A stretch of DNA of 64,000 nt from Pseudomonas laurylsulfativorans (GTDB taxonomy: Bacteria; Pseudomonadota; Gammaproteobacteria; Pseudomonadales; Pseudomonadaceae). The position numbers and the translations under genes are program-made. The notes beneath the pieces were generated by a model. The model was given only the letters and a program-made list of their open reading frames with translations. It ran no database searches and had not been told where the DNA came from. Position 1 is the stretch's first letter. Each line of letters begins with the position of its first letter. The stretch covers positions 372,001 through 436,000 of the forward strand of contig NZ_MUJK01000003.1 in NCBI RefSeq assembly GCF_002906155.1, read 5' to 3'. Positions 9,020 to 18,659 of the stretch are shown here, in pieces.

Positions 9020-10435
9020 TCAACGATTTTGTGGGCCGATGAACCGGCTCTTGGCTTCAATGTGGACGCTGTCGTCATCGGCATCCTTGAGGATGAATTT
9101 CACCTCGTTAGTGCTCGACGGCAGTTTTTCCGGTGCGACGGACAGCTCGGCCGGCTGGCTGACGATCTCGCCGGCCGCGACCTTGATCTCGCGCCGGCCC
9201 TGCAATTTGAGATCCGGCAGGCCAGAGGCTTCGAGCAGGTAGGTATGGTCGCGCTGGTCCTTGTTCATGATTTTCAGGCTGTAGACGTTTTCGATCCGGC
9301 CTTCGGCGTTTTCGCGGTACAGCACGCGGTCCTTGCTGACATCGAACCCCACCAGCGAACGCATGAAGAATGCGGTCACCAGCAAGCTGATCATCGCCAG
9401 CAGCACCACGGCATAGCCGATCAGGCGCGGACGCAGTTTATGGGTTTTCTGCCCCGACAGGTTGTGCTCGGTGGTGTAGCTGATCAGCCCGCGCGGGTAT
9501 TCCATCTTGTCCATGATGGCGTCACAGGCATCGATGCAGGCGGCGCAACCGATGCATTCGATTTGCAGGCCGTCGCGGATGTCGATACCGGTCGGGCAGA
9601 CCTGGACGCACATGGTGCAGTCGATGCAGTCACCCAGGCCCTGGGCCTTGTAGTCGATGCCTTTCTTGCGCGGGCCACGGCTTTCACCACGGCGCGGGTC
9701 GTAGGAAACGATCAGGGTGTCCTTGTCGAACATCACGCTCTGGAAGCGTGCGTACGGGCACATGTAGATGCACACCTGTTCGCGCAACCAGCCGGCGTTG
9801 CCGTAGGTGGCGAGGGTGAAGAACCCGACCCAGAAGTACGACCAGCCATCCGCCTGGCCTGTGAAGAAGTCGAACACCAGTTCGCGGATCGGCGAGAAGT
9901 AGCCGACGAAGGTCATGCCGGTGACGAAGCCGATCAACAGCCACAGGGTGTGCTTGCTGAACTTGCGCAGGAACTTGTTGGCGCTCATCGGCGCCTTGTC
10001 GAGCTTGATGCGTTGGTTGCGGTCGCCTTCGGTGACTTTTTCGCACCACATGAAGATCCAGGTCCAGACGCTTTGCGGGCAGGTATATCCGCACCAGACC
10101 CGTCCGGCGTACACGGTGATGAAGAACAGGCCGAACGCGGCGATGATCAACATGCCGGACAGCAGAATGAAGTCCTGGGGCCAGAAGGTGGCGCCGAAAA
10201 TGAAGAACTTGCGCTCGGGCAGGTTCCACCAGACGGCCTGATGGCCACCCCAGTTCAGCCACACCGTGCCGAAATACAGCAGGAACAACACGGCGCCGCC
10301 GGTCATCCGCAGGTTGCGAAACAGGCCGGTGAAGGCGCGGGTGTAGATTTTTTCCCTGGAGGCGTAGAGGTCGACGCTGTTGTTCGCGTTCTTGCTGGGT
10401 GGCGTGACGTCGTGTACCGGAATCTGGTTGCTCAT
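9020..10435 (-). CDS. ccoG: CcoG (FixG/RdxA), cbb3 oxidase assembly copper reductase
   Basis: CcoG is a membrane iron-sulfur protein; family members have been shown to reduce Cu(II) for cbb3 oxidase assembly. The product is 471 residues with an N-terminal membrane region, conserved GRVWCGYTCPQSVW and CIYMCPYARFQ segments, and two ferredoxin-type clusters (CIDCTMCVQVCP and CIGCAACIDAC). Another membrane helix follows, then a periplasmic immunoglobulin-like C-terminus. Two ATGs are adjacent (10438 and 10435); the second has better spacing from GGGA. It heads the ccoGHIS operon. An imperfect ANR-like site lies about 150 bp upstream. Confidence 0.95.
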   Translation of the reverse strand: MSNQIPVHDVTPPSKNANNSVDLYASREKIYTRAFTGLFRNLRMTGGAVLFLLYFGTVWLNWGGHQAVWWNLPERKFFIFGATFWPQDFILLSGMLIIAAFGLFFITVYAGRVWCGYTCPQSVWTWIFMWCEKVTEGDRNQRIKLDKAPMSANKFLRKFSKHTLWLLIGFVTGMTFVGYFSPIRELVFDFFTGQADGWSYFWVGFFTLATYGNAGWLREQVCIYMCPYARFQSVMFDKDTLIVSYDPRRGESRGPRKKGIDYKAQGLGDCIDCTMCVQVCPTGIDIRDGLQIECIGCAACIDACDAIMDKMEYPRGLISYTTEHNLSGQKTHKLRPRLIGYAVVLLAMISLLVTAFFMRSLVGFDVSKDRVLYRENAEGRIENVYSLKIMNKDQRDHTYLLEASGLPDLKLQGRREIKVAAGEIVSQPAELSVAPEKLPSSTNEVKFILKDADDDSVHIEAKSRFIGPQNR

Positions 10436-10586
10436 CATTGCATCCCACGGCAGTGGAAAAGTGCCTCGGTCAGTACGTGCCGACCGCGGTCAAAAAGGGG
10501 TGTTGCAGTGGCTCAATGATACGCCTGTCGCTCTAGCCTGCGGGTGCGACCTTTGGTCACGTTTGGCAAAATCATTTGATGGTGTA

Positions 10587-10600
10587 ATGACTTGAATCAA
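10587..10600 (-). promoter_or_regulatory. Imperfect ANR-like box upstream of ccoG
   Basis: The minus strand reads TTGAT-TCAA-GTCAT, one base off the ANR consensus TTGAY-N4-RTCAA. It lies about 150 bp upstream of ccoG, with no convincing -10 at the right distance, so the call is tentative. The rest of the 10436-10892 gap holds a REP pair and the cco-1 terminator; I see no gene there. Confidence 0.35.
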
Positions 10601-10704
10601 TTGACTTGGGAATTATGGACGGTTTTCAGGTGCGGGCGGAATCAAATCTATGATGACTGCTCGCTCAGGGTTGAAGTCGATGTTGTCTTCAGGCAACGCA
10701 ACAA

Positions 10705-10808
10705 CCTGTAGGAGCCAGCTTGCTGGCGATGGAGTCAGGTGCGCCGCGTTGAACCAGAGCGCACGCGTTGTCGTTAACGACCATCGCCAGCAAGCTGGCT
10801 CCTACAGG
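10705..10808. repeat. Composite REP element (REP-core-inverted REP)
   Basis: CCTGTAGGAGCCAGCTTGCT begins a 104-bp element that ends with the inverse copy. The core (about 10731-10782, including GTGCGCCGCGTT and GTCGTTAACGACC) closely resembles the core of the element at 46129. Confidence 0.88.
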
Positions 10809-10833
10809 TTCCCGGGAATGCGTGAAGAACCAT

Positions 10834-10876
10834 AAAAAAGGCCCCGCCAATTCTCATTGGCGGGGCCTTTTTTGTT
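10834..10876. terminator. Bidirectional rho-independent terminator after ccoP1
   Basis: A perfect 13-bp stem (AAGGCCCCGCCAA, 10838-10850, with its complement at 10857-10869) has a 6-nt loop and is flanked by an A-run and a T-run. It ends the ccoNOQP-1 operon on the minus strand and would also work on the + strand. Confidence 0.93.
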
Positions 10877-10892
10877 GCTTCAAGCGTTTGCC

Positions 10893-11870
10893 TTACTGGG
10901 CGTCCGCTGCCTTCTCACCGTGAGACAGGCTGTAGACGTAAGCGGCCAGCAGGTGAACCTTGTCGTTACCCTGCATCTGCTCTTGCGCAGGCATCTGGCC
11001 CTGACGGCCATAACGGATGGTCTGCTGCAGTTGAGCGAAGCTCGAACCGTAGATGAACGCGGCCGGGTGAGTCAGGTTAGGTGCGCCCATCGCTGGCGTG
11101 CCTTTGCCTTCCGGACCATGGCAGGCCACGCAGTTGGTGGCGAACAGTTTCTGCCCGGCAACCGGGTCGGCCTTGGTGCCTTCCGGCAGCTTGCGGCCAT
11201 CGAGGTTGGTCAGGACAAACGCGGCCACATCGGCCACGCCTTGCTCGCCGATCACTTCAGCCCACGCCGGCATCACGGCATGACGACCGCCCATGATGGT
11301 GGTCTTGATGGTTTCCGGCTCGCCACCCCAGCGCCAGTCGGCGTCGGTCAGGTTAGGGAAGCCATAGGCGCCCTTGGCGTCGGAACCGTGGCAAACCGAG
11401 CAGTTGGAGGCGAACAGGCGGCCACCCATCTTCAGGGCTTGCGGGTCCTTGGCCACTTCTTCGATTGGCATGGCGGCGAACTTGGCGAAGATCGGACCGA
11501 ACTTGGCATCCGACTTGGCCATTTCCTTTTCCCACTCGTGAACGCCGGTCCAGCCGGTCTGGCCGTTGGCGAACGGGGTCTGCTTCTCGTTGTCGAGGTA
11601 GCCGTAACCCGGCAGTAGGCCCTTCCAGTTACCCAGGCCCGGATACAGCGCCAGGTAGCCCAATGCGAAGATGATGGTGCCCACGAACAGCATGAACCAC
11701 CATTTCGGCAGCGGGTTGTCGTACTCCTCGATCCCGTCGAAGGAGTGCCCGACCGTCTCGTCTGTCTGCTCGGTGCGCTGGCCCTTGCGGGTGGACAGCA
11801 GCAGCCAGGTCAGGGCGAAGATGGTGCCGAGACTGAGGACTGTGACGTACAGACTCCAGAATGTAGTCAT
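10893..11870 (-). CDS. ccoP1: cbb3 oxidase dihaem subunit CcoP, copy 1
   Basis: CcoP is the membrane-anchored dihaem cytochrome c that feeds electrons into cbb3 oxidase. The 325-residue product has two N-terminal membrane helices separated by [17 protein letters not shown], the CcoQ-contact region typical of the family. Two CxxCH haem sites follow (Cys157/Cys160/His161 and Cys247/Cys250/His251), with the Met ligands in later segments such as AVMPAW and GQMPAQ. Copy 1 has eight more residues than copy 2, in a loop after LLPGYG. Its ATG overlaps the ccoQ1 stop by 4 bp (ATGA). Adjacent to ccoG, it corresponds to the cco-1 operon of P. aeruginosa. Confidence 0.96.
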   Translation of the reverse strand: MTTFWSLYVTVLSLGTIFALTWLLLSTRKGQRTEQTDETVGHSFDGIEEYDNPLPKWWFMLFVGTIIFALGYLALYPGLGNWKGLLPGYGYLDNEKQTPFANGQTGWTGVHEWEKEMAKSDAKFGPIFAKFAAMPIEEVAKDPQALKMGGRLFASNCSVCHGSDAKGAYGFPNLTDADWRWGGEPETIKTTIMGGRHAVMPAWAEVIGEQGVADVAAFVLTNLDGRKLPEGTKADPVAGQKLFATNCVACHGPEGKGTPAMGAPNLTHPAAFIYGSSFAQLQQTIRYGRQGQMPAQEQMQGNDKVHLLAAYVYSLSHGEKAADAQ

Positions 11871-12052
11871 TCTTTGTTACTCCTAGAAGCTTGCTCGACG
11901 TGCTTGATGGCTTCGGGATCATCCGCGAAAGGCAGCAAGGTCGCGTCTTCAAACTCCGACTTGCGCTTGGGACTGAACACCCACAGTGCCAGTCCAATGA
12001 AGGCCACCATCACGACAACGGTGCCCAGGCCACGAATCATCCCGATATCCAT
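11867..12052 (-). CDS. ccoQ1: cbb3 oxidase small subunit CcoQ, copy 1
   Basis: CcoQ stabilises the cbb3 complex. The product has 61 residues with a single membrane helix ([21 protein letters not shown]) followed by a charged [19 protein letters not shown] tail, the family signature. It sits between ccoO1 (5-bp gap) and ccoP1 (4-bp overlap). Confidence 0.93.
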   Translation of the reverse strand: MDIGMIRGLGTVVVMVAFIGLALWVFSPKRKSEFEDATLLPFADDPEAIKHVEQASRSNKE

Positions 12053-12057
12053 CTAAA

Positions 12058-12666
12058 TCACCGTTTGCTTTTGATGATGGTGCCCAGGCCTTGCAGATAG
12101 GCCACCAGCGCGTCCATTTCGGTTTTGCCCTTCACGGCATCCTTGGCACCGGCGATGTCTTCGTCGGTGTAAGGGACGCCGAGCGTGCGCAAGACTTCCA
12201 TTTTCTTCGCGGTGTCCTTGCCGTCGAGCTTGTTTTCCACGAGGAACGGGTAGGCAGGCATCTTCGACTCCGGCACGACGTTGCGCGGGTTGTACAAATG
12301 CGCACGCTGCCAGTCATCGGAGTAACGACCGCCGACGCGGGCCAGGTCCGGACCGGTACGCTTGGAACCCCACAGGAACGGGTGGTCCCAGACGCTTTCA
12401 CCGGCGACCGAGTAGTGGCCGTAGCGTTCGGTTTCGGCACGGAACGGACGGATCATCTGCGAGTGGCAGCCGACACAACCGTTGGCGATATAAACGTCCC
12501 GGCCTTCCAGCTCAAGGGCGGTGCGGGGCTTCATGCCCTCGACCGGCTTGTTGGTGACATCCTGGAAAAACAGCGGAACGATCTGGGTCAGACCGCCGAC
12601 GCTGACGGCGATGACCATGAAGAAGGCCAGCAGGCCAATATTCTTCTCGACTGCTTCATGCTTCAT
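12058..12666 (-). CDS. ccoO1: cbb3 oxidase monohaem subunit CcoO, copy 1
   Basis: CcoO is the membrane-anchored monohaem cytochrome c of cbb3 oxidase. The 202-residue product has an N-terminal membrane helix (residues 10-32), then the haem site Cys64-Cys67-His68 ([13 protein letters not shown]) and the family stretch [18 protein letters not shown]. The later KMPAYPF segment supplies the axial Met. It shares one base with the ccoN1 stop and is the second gene of the operon. Confidence 0.96.
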   Translation of the reverse strand: MKHEAVEKNIGLLAFFMVIAVSVGGLTQIVPLFFQDVTNKPVEGMKPRTALELEGRDVYIANGCVGCHSQMIRPFRAETERYGHYSVAGESVWDHPFLWGSKRTGPDLARVGGRYSDDWQRAHLYNPRNVVPESKMPAYPFLVENKLDGKDTAKKMEVLRTLGVPYTDEDIAGAKDAVKGKTEMDALVAYLQGLGTIIKSKR

Positions 12667-14108
12667 CAGTGAGCTCCAACTACGGCAATCTGTTCGGCGG
12701 CTTTGGCTTCAGCCGGGTTCGAGGCACGTACGGTACGGAAGACGTTGTAGGCCATGAACAGCATGCCGGTGGCGAAGAACGCACCGCCCAGGGCGCGAAC
12801 GATGAAGCCTGGGTGGCTGGCTTGCAACGCTTCGACGAACGAGTAGGTGAGGGTGCCGTCGTCGTTGATTGCACGCCACATCAGGCCTTGGGTGATGCCG
12901 TTGACCCACATCGATGCGATGTACAGAACGGTACCGATGGTTGCGAGCCAGAAGTGGGTGTTGATCAGGCCGGTGCTGTGCATCTGCGCACGACCGAACA
13001 GTTTCGGGATCATGTGGTAGATGGCGCCGATCGAGATCATCGCCACCCAGCCCAGAGCGCCGGCGTGTACGTGGCCGATGGTCCAGTCGGTGTAGTGCGA
13101 CAGCGAGTTGACGGTCTTGATGGCCATCATCGGGCCTTCGAAGGTCGACATGCCGTAGAACGCCAGGGACACGACCAGGAAGCGCAGGATCGGGTCGGTG
13201 CGCAGCTTATGCCAGGCGCCCGACAGGGTCATCATGCCGTTGATCATGCCGCCCCAGCTCGGCGCCAGCAGGATGATCGACATCGCCATGCCCAGCGATT
13301 GAGCCCAGTCCGGCAGCGCGGTGTAGTGCAGGTGGTGCGGGCCGGCCCAGATGTACAGGGTGATCAGTGCCCAGAAGTGCACGATCGACAGGCGATAGGA
13401 GTAGATCGGACGCTCGGCCTGTTTCGGCACGAAGTAGTACATCATCCCCAGGAAGCCGGTGGTCAGGAAGAAGCCCACGGCGTTGTGGCCGTACCACCAC
13501 TGGATCATCGCGTCCGTCGCACCCGAGTAGGCCGAGTAGGACTTGAACAGGCTGACCGGCAGCGACATGTGGTTGACGATGTGCAGCATCGCGGTCACGA
13601 CGATGAACGCGCCGTAGAACCAGTTACCCACATAGATGTGCTTGGTCTTGCGCTTGACGATGGTGCCGAAGAACACCAGACCGTAGGTGACCCAGACAAT
13701 GGCCAGCAGAATAGCCAGGGGCCATTCCAGTTCCGCGTATTCCTTGGTGGTGGTGAAACCCATCGGCAAGGTAATGATCGCGCCGACGATCACCGCTTGC
13801 CATCCCCAGAAGGTGAAGGCGGCGAGGCTGTCGGAAATCAGTCGCGTTTGGCAGGTTCGCTGCACGACGTAATAAGAAGTGGCAAACAGTGCACATCCAC
13901 CGAAGGCAAAAATCACCAGGTTGGTGTGCAGCGGGCGCAGGCGTCCAAAGCTCGTCCATGGCAGACCGAAGTTCAACTCCGGCCAGACCAGTTGCGAGGC
14001 GATGAAGACACCGAGCCCCATGCCAAGGATCCCCCAGACCACCGTCATGATGGCGAACTGGCGGACTACCTTATAGTTATAAGCAGTCGGACTGATTGCT
14101 GTGCTCAT
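12666..14108 (-). CDS. ccoN1: cbb3 oxidase catalytic subunit CcoN, copy 1
   Basis: CcoN carries haem b, high-spin haem b3 and CuB and reduces oxygen to water while pumping protons. The 480-residue polytopic protein contains the cbb3-type [11 protein letters not shown] and [11 protein letters not shown] segments and histidines of the metal sites in [13 protein letters not shown]. The ATG at 14108 gives the expected N-terminus ([19 protein letters not shown]) and has GGAA upstream; an upstream extension of the frame lies in the promoter and is not coding. First gene of ccoNOQP-1. Confidence 0.96.
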   Translation of the reverse strand: MSTAISPTAYNYKVVRQFAIMTVVWGILGMGLGVFIASQLVWPELNFGLPWTSFGRLRPLHTNLVIFAFGGCALFATSYYVVQRTCQTRLISDSLAAFTFWGWQAVIVGAIITLPMGFTTTKEYAELEWPLAILLAIVWVTYGLVFFGTIVKRKTKHIYVGNWFYGAFIVVTAMLHIVNHMSLPVSLFKSYSAYSGATDAMIQWWYGHNAVGFFLTTGFLGMMYYFVPKQAERPIYSYRLSIVHFWALITLYIWAGPHHLHYTALPDWAQSLGMAMSIILLAPSWGGMINGMMTLSGAWHKLRTDPILRFLVVSLAFYGMSTFEGPMMAIKTVNSLSHYTDWTIGHVHAGALGWVAMISIGAIYHMIPKLFGRAQMHSTGLINTHFWLATIGTVLYIASMWVNGITQGLMWRAINDDGTLTYSFVEALQASHPGFIVRALGGAFFATGMLFMAYNVFRTVRASNPAEAKAAEQIAVVGAH

Positions 14109-14158
14109 TCTAAGGTTCCACGGTTTGGGTGTTTTATTAGGATTAAAAATCGGCCGCA

Positions 14159-14207
14159 AGTATGGAGAAAGCAAGGGGTCATTGCAACGCGCCATGACCT
14201 GGGTCAA
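14159..14207 (-). promoter_or_regulatory. Sigma70-like promoter and imperfect ANR-like site of ccoN1
   Basis: On the minus strand TTGCAA (14182-14187) and CATACT (14159-14164) are separated by exactly 17 bp, giving a start about 45 nt before the ATG. Just upstream is TTGAC-CCAG-GTCAT (14194-14207), one mismatch from the ANR consensus and centred near -48, further out than normal for FNR-type activation. This fits an oxygen-independent promoter with weak ANR input. The rest of 14109-14590 shows only the hairpin listed next. Confidence 0.55.
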
Positions 14208-14549
14208 TGCTTTCAAATGCTGATTCTGCGGCCTTTCCATGCACCGCGTAAGGACAAAATTGCCCGTGGGCAAAATGTCCTGGCGAACTCGAAAGGCGAG
14301 GGGTTCAGGTCACATGTAACGAGGTGTGTTGAAACGCAACGATCGGGTGACCAATGGCAAATGGCGCGACAGCCGGTATTACCGGCCTTTGCGGCCTGTC
14401 ATCGGGCAGAATCGTCGAACACCTCGCTTCAGATCGACCTGGAACCGGTGCTTGCCGGTCCGCATCGGAGGAAGCTTAGACCTGAATCCGGGGAACCGAA
14501 AGGAACAGCCAAAGAGGGTGCGACAATGCGTCGCAAAGAGGCGGGGAGG

Positions 14550-14575
14550 CTGCCGCATTCGGGTGAATGCGGCAG
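14550..14575. terminator. Strong hairpin downstream of ccoP2
   Basis: CTGCCGCATTC and its complement form an 11-bp perfect stem with a GGGT/ACCC loop, 16 bp past the ccoP2 stop. No T-run follows on the minus strand, so it may be a weak terminator or an mRNA-end stabiliser. Confidence 0.5.
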
Positions 14576-14590
14576 TAGAGCGGTCAGGAT

Positions 14591-15544
14591 TTATTCGCCT
14601 TTGTCTTTGGCCAGCAACGGTTCTGAACCGGTTGCGTGCGACAGGCTGTAAACGTACGCGGCCAGCAGTTGCACCTTGTCATTGCCGAGCAGTTCGTTTT
14701 GCGCCGGCATATGGCCCTGGCGACCATGGCGAATCGTTTGTTCAAGCTGCGTCAGGCTGGTGCCGTAAATGAAACCGGCCGGGTGCGTGAGGTTCGGCGC
14801 GCCCATGGCTTCGGTGCCCTGGCCGTTTGCCCCGTGACAGGCGACGCAGGTGGTACTGAATGCTTGCTGTCCGGCCTGAAGGTCGGCTTTGCTGTCGGCA
14901 GGCAACGGCAGGCCGGCCAGCTCATGACGCACATAAGCAGCGACGTTCTTCACACCGGCTTCGCCCAGGACTTCGCCCCAGGCCGGCATCATCGCCATCC
15001 GGCCGCCCATGATGGTGGTCTTGATCGTTTCGGCCGCGCCGCCCCAGCGCCAGTCGCTGTCGGCCAGGTTGGGGAAGCCGAATGCGCCCTTGGCGTCCGA
15101 GCCGTGGCACACCGAGCAATTGGAGGCAAACAGGCGGCCGCCCATTTTCAGTGCCTGCGGGTCCTTGGCCACTTCTTCCACGGGCATCGCCGCGAATTTG
15201 GCGAAGATAGGCGCGAACTTCGCGTCAGCCTTGGCCATCTCCTTTTCCCATTCGTGCACGCCGGTCCAGCCGTTTTCATAGCCGGGGAGGATGCCTTTCC
15301 AGTTGCCCAGGCCGGGATAAAGGATCAGGTAGCCGACGGCAAACACCAGCGTGCCGGCGAACAGCATGAACCACCATTGCGGCAACGGGTTGTCGTACTC
15401 CTCGATGCCGTCGAAGCTGTGGCCCATGGTCTGGTCGACACTGCCCTTGGTTTCACCCTTGCGGGTGCCGATCAGCAGCCAGGTCAGGCCGATCAGGCTG
15501 CCGATGGTCAGTACGCAGATCCACGTACTCCAGAAGGTGGTCAT
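14591..15544 (-). CDS. ccoP2: cbb3 oxidase dihaem subunit CcoP, copy 2
   Basis: This is the second CcoP, 317 residues, closely similar to copy 1: two membrane helices, [17 protein letters not shown], and two CxxCH sites (CSVCH and CVACH). It lacks the short loop insertion that copy 1 has before [12 protein letters not shown]. The ATG at 15544 overlaps the ccoQ2 stop by 4 bp (ATGA), which fixes the start against a longer frame. Part of the operon with the perfect ANR box. Confidence 0.96.
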   Translation of the reverse strand: MTTFWSTWICVLTIGSLIGLTWLLIGTRKGETKGSVDQTMGHSFDGIEEYDNPLPQWWFMLFAGTLVFAVGYLILYPGLGNWKGILPGYENGWTGVHEWEKEMAKADAKFAPIFAKFAAMPVEEVAKDPQALKMGGRLFASNCSVCHGSDAKGAFGFPNLADSDWRWGGAAETIKTTIMGGRMAMMPAWGEVLGEAGVKNVAAYVRHELAGLPLPADSKADLQAGQQAFSTTCVACHGANGQGTEAMGAPNLTHPAGFIYGTSLTQLEQTIRHGRQGHMPAQNELLGNDKVQLLAAYVYSLSHATGSEPLLAKDKGE

Positions 15545-15738
15545 GGCCGGGTACTCCTTGTTGCAGATTCTTCGGTGATGTCGGGTTGTGGCTCGTCGGC
15601 GAACGGCAGCAGGCGCGCTTCGGCGAATTCCGGATTGCGCTTGCCGTTGAACACCCACAGGGTCAGGCCGACGAAGGCGATGAAGACAACGACAGTGCCC
15701 AGGCCGCGGATCATTCCAGTGCTCATCTCAACAACCAT
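15541..15738 (-). CDS. ccoQ2: cbb3 oxidase small subunit CcoQ, copy 2
   Basis: The product is 65 residues with one membrane helix ([21 protein letters not shown]) and the tail [16 protein letters not shown]. The ATG at 15738 lies 3 bp after the ccoO2 stop and has AGAGGTGA spaced correctly; an alternative ATG at 15726 has a poor ribosome site. It overlaps ccoP2 by 4 bp. Confidence 0.92.
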   Translation of the reverse strand: MVVEMSTGMIRGLGTVVVFIAFVGLTLWVFNGKRNPEFAEARLLPFADEPQPDITEESATRSTRP

Positions 15739-15741
15739 GGC

Positions 15742-16350
15742 TCACCTCTTGCTCTTGATGGCAGTGCCGAGCACTTGCAGGTAGGCGACCAGCGCGTCCA
15801 TCTCGCTCTTGCCTTTGACCGAGGCCACGGCGCCGGCGATGTCGTCGTCGGTGTACGGCACGCCCAGGGTGCGCATCGCGCGCAGCTTGGTGTCGGTGTG
15901 GCTGCTGTCGAGCTGGTTGGCCACCAGCCACGGGTAGGCCGGCATCTTCGACTCCGGCACGACGTTGCGCGGGTTGTACAAGTGCGCACGGTGCCAGTCA
16001 TCCGAGTAGCGCGCGCCGACCCGGGCCAGGTCCGGCCCGGTGCGTTTCGAACCCCACAGGAACGGGTGATCCCAGACGCTTTCGCCCGCCACCGAGTAGT
16101 GGCCGTAACGTTCGGTTTCGGCACGGAACGGGCGGATCATCTGCGAGTGACAGCCGACGCAGCCTTCGCGGATGTAAATGTCGCGACCTTCCAGTTGCAG
16201 CGCGGTGTAGGGCTTCATGCCTTCCACCGGCTTGTTGGTGACGTCCTGGAAGAACAGCGGGACGATCTGGGTCAGGCCACCGATGCTCACGGCCAGGATC
16301 ATCAGCAGCAGCAACAGGCCGACGTTTTTCTCGATAGTTTCGTGTTTCAT
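15742..16350 (-). CDS. ccoO2: cbb3 oxidase monohaem subunit CcoO, copy 2
   Basis: The second CcoO has 202 residues, the same length as copy 1, with the membrane helix, haem site [13 protein letters not shown] and [18 protein letters not shown]. Differences from copy 1 concentrate in the C-terminal third (around [10 protein letters not shown] versus [10 protein letters not shown]). It follows ccoN2 by 10 bp, in which a GGAG precedes the ATG. Confidence 0.96.
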   Translation of the reverse strand: MKHETIEKNVGLLLLLMILAVSIGGLTQIVPLFFQDVTNKPVEGMKPYTALQLEGRDIYIREGCVGCHSQMIRPFRAETERYGHYSVAGESVWDHPFLWGSKRTGPDLARVGARYSDDWHRAHLYNPRNVVPESKMPAYPWLVANQLDSSHTDTKLRAMRTLGVPYTDDDIAGAVASVKGKSEMDALVAYLQVLGTAIKSKR

Positions 16351-16360
16351 GGCGGACTCC

Positions 16361-17785
16361 TCAGGCCATCTGCGCGGCAGCGGCGACGTCGGCAGGCTGC
16401 GAGGCCCGCACGGTGCGCCAGGTGTTGTAGGCCATCAGGAACATGCCACTGAGGAAGATCGCACCGCCTACCAGCCGCACGACGAAGCCAGGGTGGCTGG
16501 CCACCAGGGTTTCGACGAAGGAGTAAGTCAGCGTGCCGTCCTCGTTCACCGCACGCCACATCAGGCCCTGGGCAATGCCGTTGACCCACATCGAGGCGAT
16601 GTACAGAACGGTGCCGATGGTGGCGAGCCAGAAGTGCGCGTTGATCAGGCCGATGCTGTGCATCTGCTCGCGTCCGAAGACTTTCGGGATCATGTGGTAC
16701 AGCGCACCGATGGAAATCATTGCCACCCAGCCGAGCGCGCCGGCGTGTACGTGGCCGATGGTCCAGTCGGTGTAGTGGGAGAGGGCGTTGACTGTCTTGA
16801 TCGCCATCATCGGCCCTTCGAAGGTCGACATGCCGTAGAACGCCAGGGATACCACGAGGAAGCGCAGGATCGGGTCGCTGCGCAACTTATGCCAGGCGCC
16901 CGACAAGGTCATCATGCCGTTGATCATCCCGCCCCAGCTTGGCGCCAGCAGGATCAGCGACATCACCATGCCCAGCGACTGCGCCCAGTCCGGCAGCGCG
17001 GTGTAGTGCAAGTGGTGCGGACCGGCCCAGATGTACAGGGTGATCAGCGCCCAGAAGTGCACGATCGACAGGCGATAGGAATACACGGGGCGCTCGGCCT
17101 GTTTCGGCACGAAGTAATACATCATCCCGAGGAAACCGGCGGTGAGGAAAAAGCCTACGGCGTTATGCCCATACCACCATTGCACCATCGCGTCGGTGGC
17201 ACCGGAGTACAGCGAGTAGGACTTGGTGAAGCTGACGGGCAATTCCATGTTGTTGACGATGTGCAGGATCGCCACGGTGATGATGAACGCACCGAAGAAC
17301 CAGTTACCGACGTAGATGTGCTTGGTCTTGCGCTGCATGATCGTGCCGAAGAACACGATGGCGTAGGCGACCCAGACGATGGTGATCAGGATGTCGATCG
17401 GCCATTCCAGTTCCGCGTATTCCTTGGAGCTGGTGTAGCCCAGCGGCAGGCTGATGGCTGCCAGGAGAATCACAAGCTGCCAGCCCCAGAAACAGAACGC
17501 GGCGATTTTCGGCGCGAACAATTGCGTCTGGCAGGTGCGTTGCACCGAGTACAACGAACTGGCGAACAGTGCGCAGCCGCCGAAGGCGAAGATCACCGCG
17601 TTGGTGTGCAGAGGGCGCAAGCGACCGAAGCTGGTCCACGGCAAATTGAAGTTGAGTTCGGGCCAGACCAATTGAGCCGCGAGAAAAACCCCGAGCCCCA
17701 TGCCGACGATGCCCCACACCACCGTCATAATGGCGAATTGGCGGACCACCTTGTAGTTGTAGGCGGTACTGATAGAAGTGTTCAT
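16361..17785 (-). CDS. ccoN2: cbb3 oxidase catalytic subunit CcoN, copy 2
   Basis: The second CcoN (474 residues) shares nearly the whole sequence with copy 1, including [24 protein letters not shown] and [11 protein letters not shown]. Differences lie at both termini and in a few membrane helices (for example [13 protein letters not shown] versus [13 protein letters not shown]). The ATG at 17785 is chosen because the protein then starts [17 protein letters not shown] like its paralogue. The perfect ANR box 120 bp upstream predicts strong induction at low oxygen, matching the cco-2 operon of P. aeruginosa. Confidence 0.96.
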   Translation of the reverse strand: MNTSISTAYNYKVVRQFAIMTVVWGIVGMGLGVFLAAQLVWPELNFNLPWTSFGRLRPLHTNAVIFAFGGCALFASSLYSVQRTCQTQLFAPKIAAFCFWGWQLVILLAAISLPLGYTSSKEYAELEWPIDILITIVWVAYAIVFFGTIMQRKTKHIYVGNWFFGAFIITVAILHIVNNMELPVSFTKSYSLYSGATDAMVQWWYGHNAVGFFLTAGFLGMMYYFVPKQAERPVYSYRLSIVHFWALITLYIWAGPHHLHYTALPDWAQSLGMVMSLILLAPSWGGMINGMMTLSGAWHKLRSDPILRFLVVSLAFYGMSTFEGPMMAIKTVNALSHYTDWTIGHVHAGALGWVAMISIGALYHMIPKVFGREQMHSIGLINAHFWLATIGTVLYIASMWVNGIAQGLMWRAVNEDGTLTYSFVETLVASHPGFVVRLVGGAIFLSGMFLMAYNTWRTVRASQPADVAAAAQMA

Positions 17786-17879
17786 GGTTCCCCATCCACG
17801 GTTCAGCCGAAGTGAGCGAGTAGCGCAAGGCAACGCACCCTTCGGCCGGAGTTATAGGCAGACTAAAAGCGAGGCAAGC

Positions 17880-18557
17880 ATGGACAAAGAGCACAAGGCC
17901 AGTATTGACGGGGATCAATGGGCGCAGTGCGTGCGGGATCATGGATGGTTGTGGACTGCCGCCGCTGGCAAGGCTTCGGCGACGCTAATCCTCGCCCATG
18001 GCGCCGGCGCACCGATGGACAGCGACTGGATGAGCGACATGGCTGCACGCCTTGCTGCACAAGGCGTGAACGTATTGCGCTTCGAGTTTGCGTACATGGC
18101 GCAACGGCGCATCGACGGCGGCAAGCGCCCACCAAACCCGGCGCCGAAACTGCTGGAATGCTGGCGTGAGGTGTATGCCCAGGTGCGACGCCATGTCACT
18201 GGGCGTTTGGCCATTGGCGGCAAGTCCATGGGCGGGCGCATGGCCAGTTTGCTGGCCGATGAGTTGGGCGCGGATGCGCTGGTGTGCCTGGGCTATCCGT
18301 TCTATGCGGTGGGCAAGCCGGAAAAGCCAAGGGTCGAACATCTGGCGGGGCTGAAAACCCGGACCTTGATCGTGCAGGGCGAGCGCGATGCGCTGGGCAA
18401 TCGCGAGGCAGTGGAAGGCTATGTGCTGTCACCGAATATCGAGGTGTTCTGGCTGGTGGCGGGGGATCATGATCTGAAGCCGTTGAAGGCTTCGGGGTTT
18501 AGCCATGAGCAGCATTTGGCGGCTGCGGCGGGGAAGGTGGCTGCGTTTATTGAATGA
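17880..18557 (+). CDS. Alpha/beta hydrolase (KANL3/Tex30-type)
   Basis: This 225-residue protein has the alpha/beta-hydrolase fold: LILAHGAGAPMDSDWM holds the oxyanion region, GGKSMGGRM is the nucleophile elbow with Ser, and AGDHDLKPLK carries the likely catalytic His near the C-terminus. It belongs to the small hydrolases often annotated KANL3/Tex30; no substrate is known. The ATG at 17880 gives a plausible start, but an ANR box for the divergent ccoN2 operon lies within its first 13 codons, so a later start (for example GTG 17931) is possible. It is the only + strand gene between 10 and 44 kb. Confidence 0.8.
   Translation: MDKEHKASIDGDQWAQCVRDHGWLWTAAAGKASATLILAHGAGAPMDSDWMSDMAARLAAQGVNVLRFEFAYMAQRRIDGGKRPPNPAPKLLECWREVYAQVRRHVTGRLAIGGKSMGGRMASLLADELGADALVCLGYPFYAVGKPEKPRVEHLAGLKTRTLIVQGERDALGNREAVEGYVLSPNIEVFWLVAGDHDLKPLKASGFSHEQHLAAAAGKVAAFIE
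17905..17918 (-). promoter_or_regulatory. ANR box of the ccoNOQP-2 operon
   Basis: The site reads TTGAC-GGGG-ATCAA on the + strand (TTGAT-CCCC-GTCAA on the minus), an exact match to TTGAY-N4-RTCAA. It is about 120 bp upstream of ccoN2, leaving room for a class II promoter; the -10 (CATGCT) is poor, as is common for activated promoters. It overlaps the 5' end of the divergent hydrolase gene. Confidence 0.85.
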
Positions 18558-18581
18558 GGTTTGCAGTGATCGTCAGGGCCT

Positions 18582-18646
18582 CATCGCTGGCAAGCAAGCT
18601 CCTACAGGGGATTGCGGTCTCTGTAGGAGCTGGCTTGCCAGCGATG
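18582..18646. repeat. Inverted REP pair
   Basis: CATCGCTGGCAAGCAAGCTC and its inverse copy ending at 18646 are separated by 13 bp, between the convergent hydrolase and aer genes. Confidence 0.83.
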
Positions 18647-18659
18647 GCGGTATCAAGGC

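Noticed and set aside
12669..14651. A 660-codon + strand open frame
   Set aside because: It mirrors ccoN1 and extends into its promoter; the translation is low-complexity His/Arg/Gln-rich with no domain.
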